NCBI RefSeq assembly: GCF_014851395.1
Contig: NW_024041150.1
Location: forward strand, 46,414,356-46,478,355
Length of the DNA stretch: 64,000 bases
Direction of reading: 5' to 3'
DNA from: Micropterus salmoides
Taxonomy: Eukaryota > Chordata > Actinopteri > Centrarchiformes > Centrarchidae
The translations under genes and the position numbers were made by a program. Positions 25,101 to 31,940 of this stretch are shown here, one piece after another; within the stretch, counting starts at the first letter, position 1; every line of letters begins with the position of its first letter. A model generated the notes under the pieces. It was given only the letters and a program-made list of their open reading frames with translations. It did no database searches and was not told the DNA's origin.

Positions 25101-28100
25101 AAGGTTGAAATGGTTAAAAGTGATGGATAAAATGTTGAAATGGTTAAAGTGATGGATAAAATGATACAATTGTTACCTAAAGGTGATGGATAAAATGTTG
25201 AAATGGTTAGTGATGGATAAAATGTTGAAATGGTTAAAGTGATGGATAAAAGGATACAGTTGTTACCTAAAGGTGATGGATAAAATGTTGAAATGGTTTA
25301 AAGTGATGGATAAAAGTTTAAAATTGTTAGCTAAAAGTAATGGAAAAAGTTTTAAATTGTTAGCTAAAAGTAATGGATAAAATGTTGAAATGGTTAAAAG
25401 TGATGGATAAAAGATTAAAATTGTTAGGTAAAAATAATGGGAAAAGTTTAAAATTGTGGGTTTAAACGTAATGGATAAACCGTTGAAATAGTTAGCTAAG
25501 CTTAATATATAAAAGGTTGTAATGATCAAAAGGGGCTATACGCAGTTTTTTAATGAAATCATTTTTATTGCCTGTGTGTGAAGGGGTTATAATGTGGCAG
25601 TGGAAGTTCATTTGAGTTTCCATCATTTTGTGTAAAGCCCCTTTAAAAGTAATGGATAAAAGGCTGGAGCATTTAGCTTTACTCCAAGTGCTACTAGCAG
25701 TAGTTATTGCAAACTCAGAACAACTCATGGGATCTGCATAATTGACAGAAATGTCTATTTTGGATTCAAACTCCGATTTGTGTCTGGATGTGACTAGTTT
25801 GCATCCCTGGAAGTGGATGCTTGTCCTCATTTTTCATACTCAGCATTAGTGTTGTCGTCAAGACCGCCCAAACCGAGACCAAGACAAGACCAAGACCGAG
25901 GAAGGGCGAGACCGAGTCAAGACCAAGACCAGTTCCCCACATTACATGACACACAATAAAATATGGAACAAGATCATAGGTACTTGTCAAATGTATCTGA
26001 AAGATCCGCATTCCTATAAAAACACCCACATAAAAACACTAAGAGCTGATATCAACGTAAGTATTGCGGCGAGAGGGGACAGTCGTCAACAGTGACAACA
26101 CATTTTTAATTAGGGTTATAGGTTGCATTTGAAGCAAAACGTTTTACATCGTTGATATTCCCAAAGTTATGGTCTTGACTGGTCTTGAAATAAAATCCCG
26201 AGTCCTCAATGTCCGAGACCGAGACAAGACCTAGTACAAATGCAGTCAAGTCCGAGAGGAGACCAAGACCATCAAAAAGTGGTCTTAAGACCAATCTCAA
26301 GACCAAGACCGCTCTCGAGTACTACAACACTGCTCAGCATTGATTTGTTTAGTTGTTTCTCCTTTTTAGCTTTTGGTTAGCAGTTTTTCTTTGTTTGTGG
26401 GGGTACAAAATGGAATTTGAAATAGTTGACTTTACAACAAGTCTCACCTTTGAAAACATGCACGAAAGGCAGATTTGGTTTTGTTTGCATATTTGTTTGA
26501 GATCTCTGTCCCATTATACACATACAAGGCAGAGATCAAAATGATCAGACTTTGTGGAAAAGAGGATTGGTTGGTACAACAAGGCCTCAGACCTGAGGAG
26601 GGTTTACATTTCAAATTGGAGGTGGCAGCTGCCAGGCGGACATGGAGCAGAGGCTCCCACTGTCCCAGCATAGATCTAAACCTTTCTTGTGCCTGGGGCC
26701 CTCGATTAATACCCCACCTATGATTCTACTGTTTATGAACCGTGAAGTCAAACAGGGTTAGTACCTTTGTCCAGCTTGCTGTAGATGTGCTGTGGGAGTT
26801 GGGGGCTGGATTCCACATTGGGGGGGTAAACGTAGAGCGCTTGGCTGTGGGCCCCTCCCCCTTCCCTCTCCTCCATGGCCTCTCTGCACACGCTCAGTAT
26901 GGAGCGGCGGAAGTCCTGAATCTCCGGGTCCTTCATCATTTCAAACTCACAGACCGGCATCCCGATGGCAAATCCTGCAAACAGGGACATTTTAGTGTGA
27001 CTGTGGTGGTGTTGGGCGGGGGGGGGGGGGATCAGTTTAATGTGTTTTTTGCCCTTTTGTTCTGTAAAGAAACCAGACTACCTCCCTTTTCCATGACTAA
27101 CCCTGTAACAAAAGCGGTTTATCCCTGTTTGGCCCTGTTTGTTTGTATTTGTATTAGAGCCAGTTAGCCCCCTTTGTCTTAATGTCTTTTTGAAAGAGTT
27201 TGGTGAGTGACATTAGCATCGAGGTTTTTGGCCGACAAAACAACGTTTGGTGACACGGTATATATAATGGCAATTTTTCCTTGCTTCATCTTTAGCTTTG
27301 TTTCCAATCTCTTTGCCATCATGCACCGGTAGGAGTGAAGTTTTTACAGATCAACATACCGGTTCATTTCTTATCTTGTTTCCAGTTGTTTGCGTGTCTT
27401 CTGCTCTGTGGTCTGGTGAGAACAGTTTGTGCTCCCCCTACCTGTGCCTCCCACTTCCTGTCACCTATGCCCTCTATGTACAACCATGTGCATCTAATCA
27501 CCAACACCCAGTGTCCAAAACGCTAATATAAATACATTCAAACTAAATAAAAATCATGCCAACAATAAACATAATTGGCTCCTACAGTATTGACTGAGGA
27601 TATCTGAGGAGATGTTTGTTGACAGACCAATGGCTGTCCAGGCGTTTCATGACGGGTGATGACACGTTCGGTGAGGTGATTCTTACCTATCTCACGGTTC
27701 AGGATCTTCTCCTCCCGGTTGCCGAGCGGTTCGATGACCTTCAGGATCGGATGAAACAGTCGCAGGTCGCATAGCCGCCTAGTCTCATCGTAAAACTCCT
27801 CCCTCTCCGCCTCCTGGGTCACGCCCACAAAGATGTAGCTTGACTCCTCCTGGCCAATCAGAGAGCAGAGATTATTACAAGTGTTCCAACCAGTAATGCT
27901 GAGAGGCAGAGTCAAAGGTCAAACAGTGATGCACCTGCAGCAGGTGGTAGAGCGGGTACTTTCTGGCCTCAGTGAAGAGCTGCTGCTTGATGCTGATGAG
28001 AGGAGTTTCCCTGAGACACTCCAGACTCACCATCATCCCTGAAACACACGGACGCACCATGAGAGGACAGAACCGAACAGAGGACAACAGAACAGAACAG

Positions 28101-28198
28101 AACAAAGTTGTACCGTTGGGTAGGCAGCAGTCCACCTGGATGCGGGGGGGCATCAAGTGGAGCCCCCATAGCTCCCCTGATGACGGCCTGGGTACCAT
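4044..28198 (-). CDS. pik3ca: PI3-kinase p110-alpha catalytic subunit (5' 20 coding exons; kinase exons outside window)
   Basis: Class I PI3-kinase catalytic subunit, which phosphorylates PtdIns(4,5)P2 to PIP3 at the plasma membrane in complex with a p85 regulatory subunit. Twenty exons join in frame to about 765 residues: adaptor-binding domain (about 16-105), Ras-binding domain (about 187-290), C2 (about 330-490), helical domain (about 517-695) and linker ending LGNLR. Signature matches to p110-alpha include RPSSGELWG, REIGFAIGMPVCEF, ATYVNVNIRDIDK and CNFPDPMVREF. All introns are GT-AG. Introns without arrays are 75-175 bp apart from a few with transposon relics; introns with arrays reach 7.6 kb. 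Exons: 28198-28114, 28038-27935, 27849-27687, 26974-26765, 23189-23122, 22255-22127, 19067-19014, 18903-18794, 18702-18561, 16150-16065, 15889-15784, 15685-15533, 15440-15309, 15737-style numbering continues at 7737-7613, 7231-7150, 7034-6870, 5785-5682, 5557-5458, 4362-4291, 4150-4044. The alpha isoform is firm; whether it is the single-copy pik3ca or a fish paralogue cannot be decided here. Confidence 0.93.
4291..4362 (-). CDS. pik3ca: pik3ca coding exon 18
   Basis: Residues 707-730, VEAMDKLVNLTDTLKQEKKD then ETQK, linker between helical and kinase domains. Acceptor TTGCAG|GTGGAG, donor CAGAAA|GTATGA (a weak donor lacking G at -1). Confidence 0.92.
4531..5478 (-). repeat. 28-bp minisatellite derived from the exon 17 splice donor
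   Basis: About 31 copies. On the minus strand each unit is the last 21 bases of exon 17 (CTGAAACACC through GACAG) plus GTGAGCA. Some units gain 9 bp, giving 37 bp. The right end of the array is the true exon end. With no stop codon in the plus strand it gives several long spurious ORFs. Confidence 0.94.
5458..5557 (-). CDS. pik3ca: pik3ca coding exon 17 (seed of the 28-bp array)
   Basis: Residues 673-706, SEMHNKTVSRRFGLLLEAFC then RACGMYLKHLNRQ. Acceptor TCTCAG|GTCAGA, donor GACAG|GTGAGC. The last 21 exon bases plus seven intron bases are tandemly repeated downstream; the first copy fits the family. Confidence 0.92.
5682..5785 (-). CDS. pik3ca: pik3ca coding exon 16
   Basis: Residues 639-672, helical domain, LARFLIKKALTNQRIGHFFF then WHL. 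Acceptor TTGCAG|GTGTTA, donor CTCAA|GTGAGA. The split Lys codon is completed by exon 17. Confidence 0.94.
5786..6869 (-). other. pik3ca intron 15
   Basis: A 1084-bp intron with no tandem array. The part from about 6130 to 6600 is T-rich and resembles dispersed retroelement sequence of fishes, without a recognisable coding domain. Nothing else is supportable here. Confidence 0.5.
6870..7034 (-). CDS. pik3ca: pik3ca coding exon 15
   Basis: Residues 584-638, helical domain, with the family motifs ALELLDCNFPDPMVREFA and LTDDKLSQYLLQLVQ. Acceptor CCTCAG|ATGTAC, donor GTACAG|GTGCGT. Confidence 0.94.
7150..7231 (-). CDS. pik3ca: pik3ca coding exon 14
   Basis: Residues 556-583, helical domain, HYCVNIPESLPKLLLSVKWN followed by SRDEVSQ. 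Acceptor CTGCAG|ACATTA, donor TCCCAG|GTACAA. Confidence 0.93.
7240..7320. repeat. GACAGAGA-type low-complexity tract
   Basis: Short imperfect repeats of GACAGAGAGACAGG in the intron between exons 13 and 14. They make that intron (381 bp) longer than its neighbours. Confidence 0.7.
7613..7737 (-). CDS. pik3ca: pik3ca coding exon 13 (E542/E545 hotspot exon)
   Basis: Residues 515-555. It contains RDPLYELSEQEKDFLW, equivalent to the human hotspot segment. Both glutamates corresponding to human E542 and E545 are kept, at about residues 543 and 546. The N-terminal half (SSRLACDSSVSPGDAEQLRC) is clearly more diverged than neighbouring exons. Acceptor TCTCAG|AGCAGT, donor CACAG|GTGAGG. Confidence 0.91.
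7794..15319 (-). repeat. 33-bp minisatellite derived from the exon 12 splice donor
   Basis: Roughly 225-230 copies of a 32-33-bp unit. On the minus strand a unit reads as the end of exon 12 (AACTACTGCYACKGACTG) then GTAACATATATACAC. Units with CACGGACTG, the exon sequence, cluster at the exon-proximal end (14920-15310). Distal units have TACTGACTG. Length variants include TTCAATG for TATATATG (32 bp). The array makes up all but about 55 bp of the 7571-bp intron. Confidence 0.95.
15309..15440 (-). CDS. pik3ca: pik3ca coding exon 12 (seed of the 33-bp array)
   Basis: Residues 471-514, end of C2 and linker to the helical domain, ending GYNYCHGL. Acceptor TGTAG|GAGACT, donor GGACTG|GTAACA. The donor overlaps the first unit of the 33-bp array, so several downstream GTAACA donors compete in sequence with the true one. 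The end used here is the one that best matches the family length; use of later copies cannot be excluded. Confidence 0.88.
15533..15685 (-). CDS. pik3ca: pik3ca coding exon 11
   Basis: Residues 420-470, C2 domain, EHCPLAWGNVNLFDYTD and LWPVPHGLEDLLNPIGV. Acceptor TCTCAG|GAGCAC, donor AACAAG|GTAAAG. The flanking introns are 98 and 92 bp. Confidence 0.93.
15784..15889 (-). CDS. pik3ca: pik3ca coding exon 10
   Basis: Residues 384-419, C2 domain, with WNEWLTYDIYMADLPRSARL and the basic loop VKGRKGAKE. Acceptor CTCCAG|GTGGAA, donor AAGGAG|GTAGGA. Confidence 0.93.
16065..16150 (-). CDS. pik3ca: pik3ca coding exon 9
   Basis: Residues 356-383, C2 domain, [20 protein letters not shown], nearly identical to p110-alpha. 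Acceptor TGTAG|ATCTAT, donor CCCAG|GTAACA. Confidence 0.93.
16640..16992 (+). mobile_element. LINE 3'-end-type dispersed repeat
   Basis: It starts with a CATCCATCCATCCATC run and CCGCTTATCC. It continues with CCAATCCCAGCTGACAT and GGACAGGTCGCCAGTC, and ends with CACCACCGCGCCACCC. This is the layout of a very common teleost dispersed 3' end of an L2/Rex-type LINE. The exact family is from memory and unverified. Non-coding. Confidence 0.7.
17370..18005 (+). pseudogene. Penelope-like element, reverse transcriptase fragment joined to its C-terminus
   Basis: The open frame contains a Penelope-type RT block (LDPDETMVSYDVTSLFTCIP, then TYFQYNAGFYT). It then jumps to the far C-terminal tail (RVEKPSLNRGGGLRHHLS). 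The catalytic YADD region and the GIY-YIG domain are missing, so an internal deletion joined two distant parts. The tail (17640-18005) is nearly identical to 60652-61020. Not functional. Confidence 0.85.
18036..18430 (+). pseudogene. Tc1/mariner-like transposase relic
   Basis: Collinear pieces of a teleost Tc1-like transposase gene: a GGCTGCATTTCCACAGACCA block, TGGGAAACCTTGGGTCCTGC, GACAAACAAGTCC, and CTTGGTGCCAGATACCACAG. Several internal deletions separate them. The match is from memory of a widespread fish element; no intact frame or DDE triad remains. Confidence 0.7.
18561..18702 (-). CDS. pik3ca: pik3ca coding exon 8
   Basis: Residues 308-355. It starts with a Pro/Gly/Ser-rich linker (RRTPQPSPCPGGGDGSPS), which is more low-complexity than the mammalian linker. 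It then enters the C2 domain with LLCATYVNVNIRDIDK. Acceptor TTTCAG|TCGGCG, donor GACAAG|GTTTGT. Confidence 0.92.
18794..18903 (-). CDS. pik3ca: pik3ca coding exon 7
   Basis: Residues 272-307, end of the Ras-binding domain and linker (YIRSCIIVGRLPHLMLVSKD, LYSQLPASGFVTPSY). Acceptor CTGCAG|TATATC, donor TACAG|GTATGA. Confidence 0.92.
19014..19067 (-). CDS. pik3ca: pik3ca coding exon 6
   Basis: An 18-codon exon for residues 254-271 (VCGCDEYLLEKYPLSQYK) of the Ras-binding domain. Acceptor CCTCAG|GTGTGT, donor TACAAG|GTAACA. The intron before it is almost entirely repeat. Confidence 0.92.
19080..22126 (-). repeat. Compound minisatellite derived from the exon 5 splice donor
   Basis: The whole intron after exon 5 is GACAGACAGGTGA-type repeat. 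About 20 embedded copies of the last 36-37 bases of exon 5 plus donor punctuate it. On the minus strand the copies near 19168 and 19434 are almost exact (GTACATCCTGAAG|GTACACC). Most inner copies read TAGTACATCCTGAAG|ATACACC with the donor GT changed to AT. Only about 12 bp separate the array from exon 6. Confidence 0.9.
22127..22255 (-). CDS. pik3ca: pik3ca coding exon 5
   Basis: Residues 211-253, Ras-binding domain, containing PEQLIAESIRKKSRSM and EYQGQYILK. Acceptor TACAG|GTGAGT, donor CTGAAG|GTACAC. The last 37 bases and the donor are the seed of the array filling the next intron. Confidence 0.93.
22336..22560. mobile_element. SINE/MITE-like dispersed fragment
   Basis: It contains GACGCTTTTATCCAAAGCGA, a widely dispersed teleost motif. 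An inverted, slightly diverged copy occurs at 30660-30700. It lies in pik3ca intron 4. The family assignment is uncertain. Confidence 0.5.
23122..23189 (-). CDS. pik3ca: pik3ca coding exon 4
   Basis: Residues 188-210, first strands of the Ras-binding domain (RLIVTIWVIVSPSNSKQKY). Acceptor CTGCAG|GGAGGT, donor CTAAAG|GTAAAG. A 3.6-kb intron holding an AT-rich array and a hAT element precedes it. Confidence 0.92.
23265..25490. repeat. AT-rich minisatellite in pik3ca intron 3
   Basis: Units of about 22-27 bp built on TGGATAAAAGGTTGAAATGG, GTTAAAAGTAA and ATTGTTAGCTAAAAGT, in higher-order combinations of about 80-95 bp. Unlike the other arrays it does not resemble an exon junction. It ends about 75 bp from exon 4. 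Confidence 0.9.
25847..26332. mobile_element. Non-autonomous hAT-type element with 8-bp target duplication
   Basis: About 486 bp with inverted ends (left TAGTGTTGTCGTCAAGACCG; right end reverse-complements to CAGTGTTGTAGTACTCGAGA). Both sides are flanked by the direct repeat CTCAGCAT (25839-25846 and 26333-26340). The 8-bp duplication and [C/T]AGTG ends are hAT hallmarks. The interior is rich in CAAGACCGAGAC-type repeats and has no transposase. Confidence 0.82.
26350..26760. other. Intron 3 proximal segment, nothing recognised
   Basis: About 400 bp between the hAT element and exon 3. No repeat or coding similarity was visible. Confidence 0.5.
26765..26974 (-). CDS. pik3ca: pik3ca coding exon 3
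   Basis: Residues 118-187, joining the adaptor-binding and Ras-binding domains, with FAIGMPVCEFEMMKDPE and YVYPPNVESSPQLP. A short EEREGGGAH stretch replaces the more polar loop of the mammalian protein. Acceptor TTGCAG|GATTTG, donor CAAAG|GTACTA. Confidence 0.93.
26975..27686. other. pik3ca intron 2, nothing recognised
   Basis: A 712-bp intron with a G-homopolymer tract near 27020 and no identifiable element or coding exon. Confidence 0.5.
27687..27849 (-). CDS. pik3ca: pik3ca coding exon 2
   Basis: Residues 64-117, end of the adaptor-binding domain, with the motifs SYIFVGVTQEAEREEF and VIEPLGNREEKILNREIG. Acceptor GGCCAG|GAGGAG, donor GATAG|GTAAGA. It is separated from exon 1b by an 85-bp intron. 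Confidence 0.93.
27935..28038 (-). CDS. pik3ca: pik3ca coding exon 1b
   Basis: Residues 29-63 of the adaptor-binding domain (p85 contact), including SLECLRETPLISIKQQLF. Acceptor TTTCAG|GGATGATGG, donor CTGCAG|GTGCAT. The phase (two bases completing the Gly codon) matches exon 1a exactly. Confidence 0.92.
28114..28198 (-). CDS. pik3ca: pik3ca coding exon 1a (start codon)
   Basis: The start ATG sits in ACCATGG context and opens MVPRPSSGELWG, matching the p110-alpha N-terminus. It encodes residues 1-28 plus one base. The donor is AACG|GTACAA. The following intron is only 75 bp and splits a block that is continuous in the human first coding exon, so it is probably a lineage-specific intron. A pyrimidine-rich stretch ending CCAG about 45 bases upstream could be the acceptor of a 5' UTR exon. 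Confidence 0.9.
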
Positions 28199-28437
28199 GG
28201 TAACCACCAATCACAAGCTGCCTCACCTCAGCACTGGGCTACCTGGACAGACAGACAGCAAGGTGAAACCACACAGGTCGTCTTCAGCCCTGATCGGCAC
28301 TAAAGCTGGTCCTGGTCAAGAGCCTTTCTGGCCTCGATGACCCTTCCTTGAGATAATCAGTCCTATTTGGACCCTTTTCTCCTCCATAGACTGTGAAGAG
28401 GAACCATATTAGCACTATTTGACCCTGCAATCAACCC

Positions 28438-29560
28438 TTTATGAACTGGAGAACTTTGGCCCTCTTTGGTCTCATTCAGACCAGTTGGGCTATCATTGGA
28501 CCTGCGATGAACCCTGTATGAACTGGAGAACTTTGGCCCTCTTTGGTCTCATTCAGACCAGTTGGGCTATCATTGGACCTGCGATGAACCCTGTATGACC
28601 TGGAACACTTTGGCCCTCGTCGGTCTCATTCAGACCAGTTGGGCTATCATTGGACCTGCGATGAACCCTGTATGACCTGGAACACTTTGGCCCTCGTCGG
28701 TCTCATTCAGACCAGTTGGGCTATCATTGGACCTGCGATGAACCCTGTATGACCTGGAACACTTTGGCCCTCGTTGGTCTCATTCAGACCAGTTGGGCTA
28801 TCATTGGACCTGCGATGAACCCTGTATGACCTGGAACACTTTGGCCCTCGTCGGTCTCATTCAGACCAGTTGGGCTATCATTGGACCTGCGATGAACCCT
28901 GTATGACCTGGAACACTTTGGCCCTCGTCGGTCTCATTCAGACCAGTTGGGCTATCATTGGACCTGCGATGAACCCTGTATGACCTGGAACACTTTGGCC
29001 CTCGTCGGTCTCATTCAGACCAGTTGGGCTATCATTGGACCTGCGATGAACCCTGTATGACCTGGAACACTTTGGCCCTCGTTGGTCTCATTCAGACCAG
29101 TTGGGCTATCATTGGACCTGCGATGAACCCTGTATGACCTGGAACACTTTGGCCCTCTTTGGTCTCATTCAGACCAGTTGGGCTATCATTGGACCTGCGA
29201 TGAACCCTGTATGACCTGGAACACTTTGGCCCTCGTCGGTCTCATTCAGACCAGTTGGGCTATCATTGGACCTGCGATGAACCCTGTATGACCTGGAACA
29301 CTTTGGCCCTCTTTGGTCTCATTCAGACCAGTTGGGCTATCATTGGACCTGCGATGAACCCTGTATGACCTGGAACACTTTGGCCCTCGTTGGTCTCATT
29401 CAGACCAGTTGGGCTATCATTGGACCTGCGATGAACCCTGTATGACCTGGAACACTTTGGCCCTCGTTGGTCTCATTCAGACCAGTTGGGCTATCATTGG
29501 ACCTGCGATGAACCCTGTATGACCTGGAACACTTTGGCCCTCGTTGGTCTCATTCAGACC
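28438..29560. repeat. 77-bp minisatellite upstream of the pik3ca start codon
   Basis: About 14 copies of a 77-bp unit containing GGTCTCATTCAGACCAGTTG, TATCATTGGACCTGCGATGA and GTATGACCTGGAACAC. Within the unit GGTCTCATTCAGACC is a near-perfect inverted repeat. Copies differ mainly at CTTT/CGTC/CGTT. The unit lies in the presumed 5' UTR intron. Confidence 0.93.
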
Positions 29561-31060
29561 TCTTTGAAGTCCTGTTTAATCCTGCTTGGAACCAGTTTAG
29601 CTACCTTTGACCCTGTTTGGCACTTGTGTGGGCAACAGCGAGCCCCTGAGTGTCCGACCAAGTGTCCAAGCTCCATGACACTACTTCATATTTGTAGAGA
29701 CCGGCCAAACAGGAGAAAGTAAGCAAGGTAGTTAGAAAACCTGCTGAGGTCTGAAAACATGAGTCTGTCAAGCATAACATAGTCCCGACCAATCGGAACT
29801 CCATTCAGATAACATGCATTTTAAAAGTTGTTTGCTTGTCAGACAGACCTGACAAAGCATCAGTTCAGACTTTTTACAAATCAGCATCCCGATGTATTTC
29901 AGCATCATTCTGATTATTGTGATTAAATCACAGCAAAATCAGTTTGTTTTGGGTTCAAACTGCTGGAGTAAACGAGATTATGGTTCTCAGGTTGTGTTTT
30001 TAACGAGAGTAGTTCATGAGAGCAGTCTTAGGCCTGCTGGAGTCAGTGCAGCCCAACCTGGCCCTGGATGGCCCTGCCTCAGAACCAGTTCATGGATGTC
30101 CAGCCCTGTTTCAGCTGAGCTCGGATTAAGCATCAAGCCCCTCCTGAGCAGAACCCAAAGCAGAGAACGGTGAAAACCAAATCAGAACCACAGACAACAG
30201 CGCCCCATGACGTTACAGGTTCCTTGTAGCTCTGCAAGGTCCAGTATTGGTCCCAAGTAGACCACCCGCCTGGAGGTGCCAAATAAGGGCAGCAGTTTAG
30301 TTTCTTTTGGCCCCCGACTGATTCACCTTGTTCTGGACCCAGTTCGGGCCTCTTTGTCTCTGGAGCATCTTGTTCTCAGTTTCACCAAACTTAACCCATG
30401 TTTCCAAAGGAGAAATTCACATTTTCACAAACTTTGTTTCATCAAAGATTCAGTCATGTGGACATGTGGACTGTTTCTGTCATTCCTAAAACCTGTGAAC
30501 GAACCATGTGAGAGACATTTTAAAGTCACACATTCACATGTAACAACACGAGTCTCACATTTACCCATTAATGCTGTACGTTGGCTCTTACTGGTGTCTG
30601 TTGTCACGTGTAGATCTCTTGCTATATTTATGCTTTACTGATGCCTGAATGTTGTTCCTCAGTGTAAGTCGCGTTGGATAAAAGCGTCTGCCACATGAGT
30701 AAATGTAAATGTTTTAAAGTCACACATTCACATGTAACACAAGTTTCACATTTAGCTATAAGAGATGTGATTCTGTCTTATTGAGTTCATCACATGAAGC
30801 ATGAGTTCTGTCCACAGATGTTTCCACGTTTTATGTTTGATGTACTGAAAGTCACATCTATATGAAATGTTGTTTTTATAAGCAGCACTCAGATAATAAA
30901 TATATATTGTTCTTTATTATTCATTTCTTTGTGGTATTGTGGAATATTTCTGTCCATCAGGTCCAGTTTTCTATAAATAATCTTCTTTCACGCTCTTGTC
31001 TTCATATTGTCTTTGTGTCTTTGTGTTTTTTCAATGAAGCCGTCAAACAAAGAGCAGAAA
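29561..31060. other. Upstream/intronic sequence, nothing coding recognised
   Basis: About 1.5 kb of mixed sequence with a short dispersed motif (AAGTCGCGTTGGATAAAAGC) at 30665-30684. Only short frames are present and none resembles a known protein. Confidence 0.5.
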
Positions 31061-31065
31061 GTAGG

Positions 31066-31068
<3 letters not shown>

Positions 31069-31096
<28 letters not shown>

Positions 31097-31148
31097 CACT
31101 GCTGCTTTTGTTTGTCCGGGTGTGTGTGTGTGTGTGTGTGTGTGTTTG
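31069..31148. repeat. Paired (CA)n and (TG)n microsatellites
   Basis: A (CA)n run at about 31069-31099 and a (GT)n run at about 31120-31146 lie about 20 bp apart in complementary order, so the two could pair as a hairpin. Confidence 0.9.
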
Positions 31149-31724
31149 TTTCCCGTCAGGACACTGATTTCCGTGAAAACATGAAAACAGATTTGAGCTC
31201 TCTACAGATTATTTCTGACAGCAGAAGCCCCGCCCCCAGCCCCTGATTGACAGATGGTTTCACTGATGTCACACTCACACGTGCGCAGGCTTTTTCAACA
31301 TCAGCAGAGACCTCGAGGCCACAGAGAGAGTGAAGCCAGTCTGTGTGAACCAGCGCCCCCTGCAGGCCACAGCACCAACACACAGAAACATCTTTAACAC
31401 GTCAGTGTTTGGAACTTTTAGGATAAAATCTGTAATATTTAAAGTAGAGGAAATTACAGCTCCTCTTGTTACATTGTTACTTTTTCTTCTTTATTTTGAA
31501 AACCTAAGCTCAATAATAATAATCTACATAATAACTTGTCTCTGCTGTGGAGGTTTATTGGAGCCTGTAGCCGACAGCGTTGACTGTGTGCCGCCGCGAG
31601 CATTTCAGCACCTTCTCATTCCCACAGCGTCACATTTGGATGCTTTGTCATGTCCTTCAGTGTCCAGTACGCTCATGGCAGCCTTTAGAGACGCTATTCA
31701 ACACTAAAAGTAAAAAGTAAGTAA

Positions 31725-31930
31725 AAAAATCAGAGTAAGGAGGCGGTCAGGGTGGATGAGCAGGTCAGAAAGGGGACCTTCGCCCAGGAGACCTTTGATT
31801 ATTGTTGGTGAAGTTATGTAACTTACGTAATTTAAGTCAAATTGTGACATTTCACAATGTTAACCAGTTTTATTTTGAAAGTCTAACCGGATGTTGCGTA
31901 TTTATTGTTTCTTACTTGACTGTGGCTTGA
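31725..31930. mobile_element. Dispersed repeat copy (shared with 36745-37150)
   Basis: It shares GTAAGGAGG...GGTGGATG, CCAGGAGACC and ATTTTGAAAGTCTA blocks in the same order with 36745-37150. This marks two copies of one unidentified dispersed family. Confidence 0.55.
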
Positions 31931-31940
31931 TCATGACATG

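Noticed and set aside
23265..25490. Fifth donor-derived array (intron 3)
   Set aside because: The unit has no similarity to the exon 3 donor or exon 4 acceptor; it is an ordinary AT-rich array.
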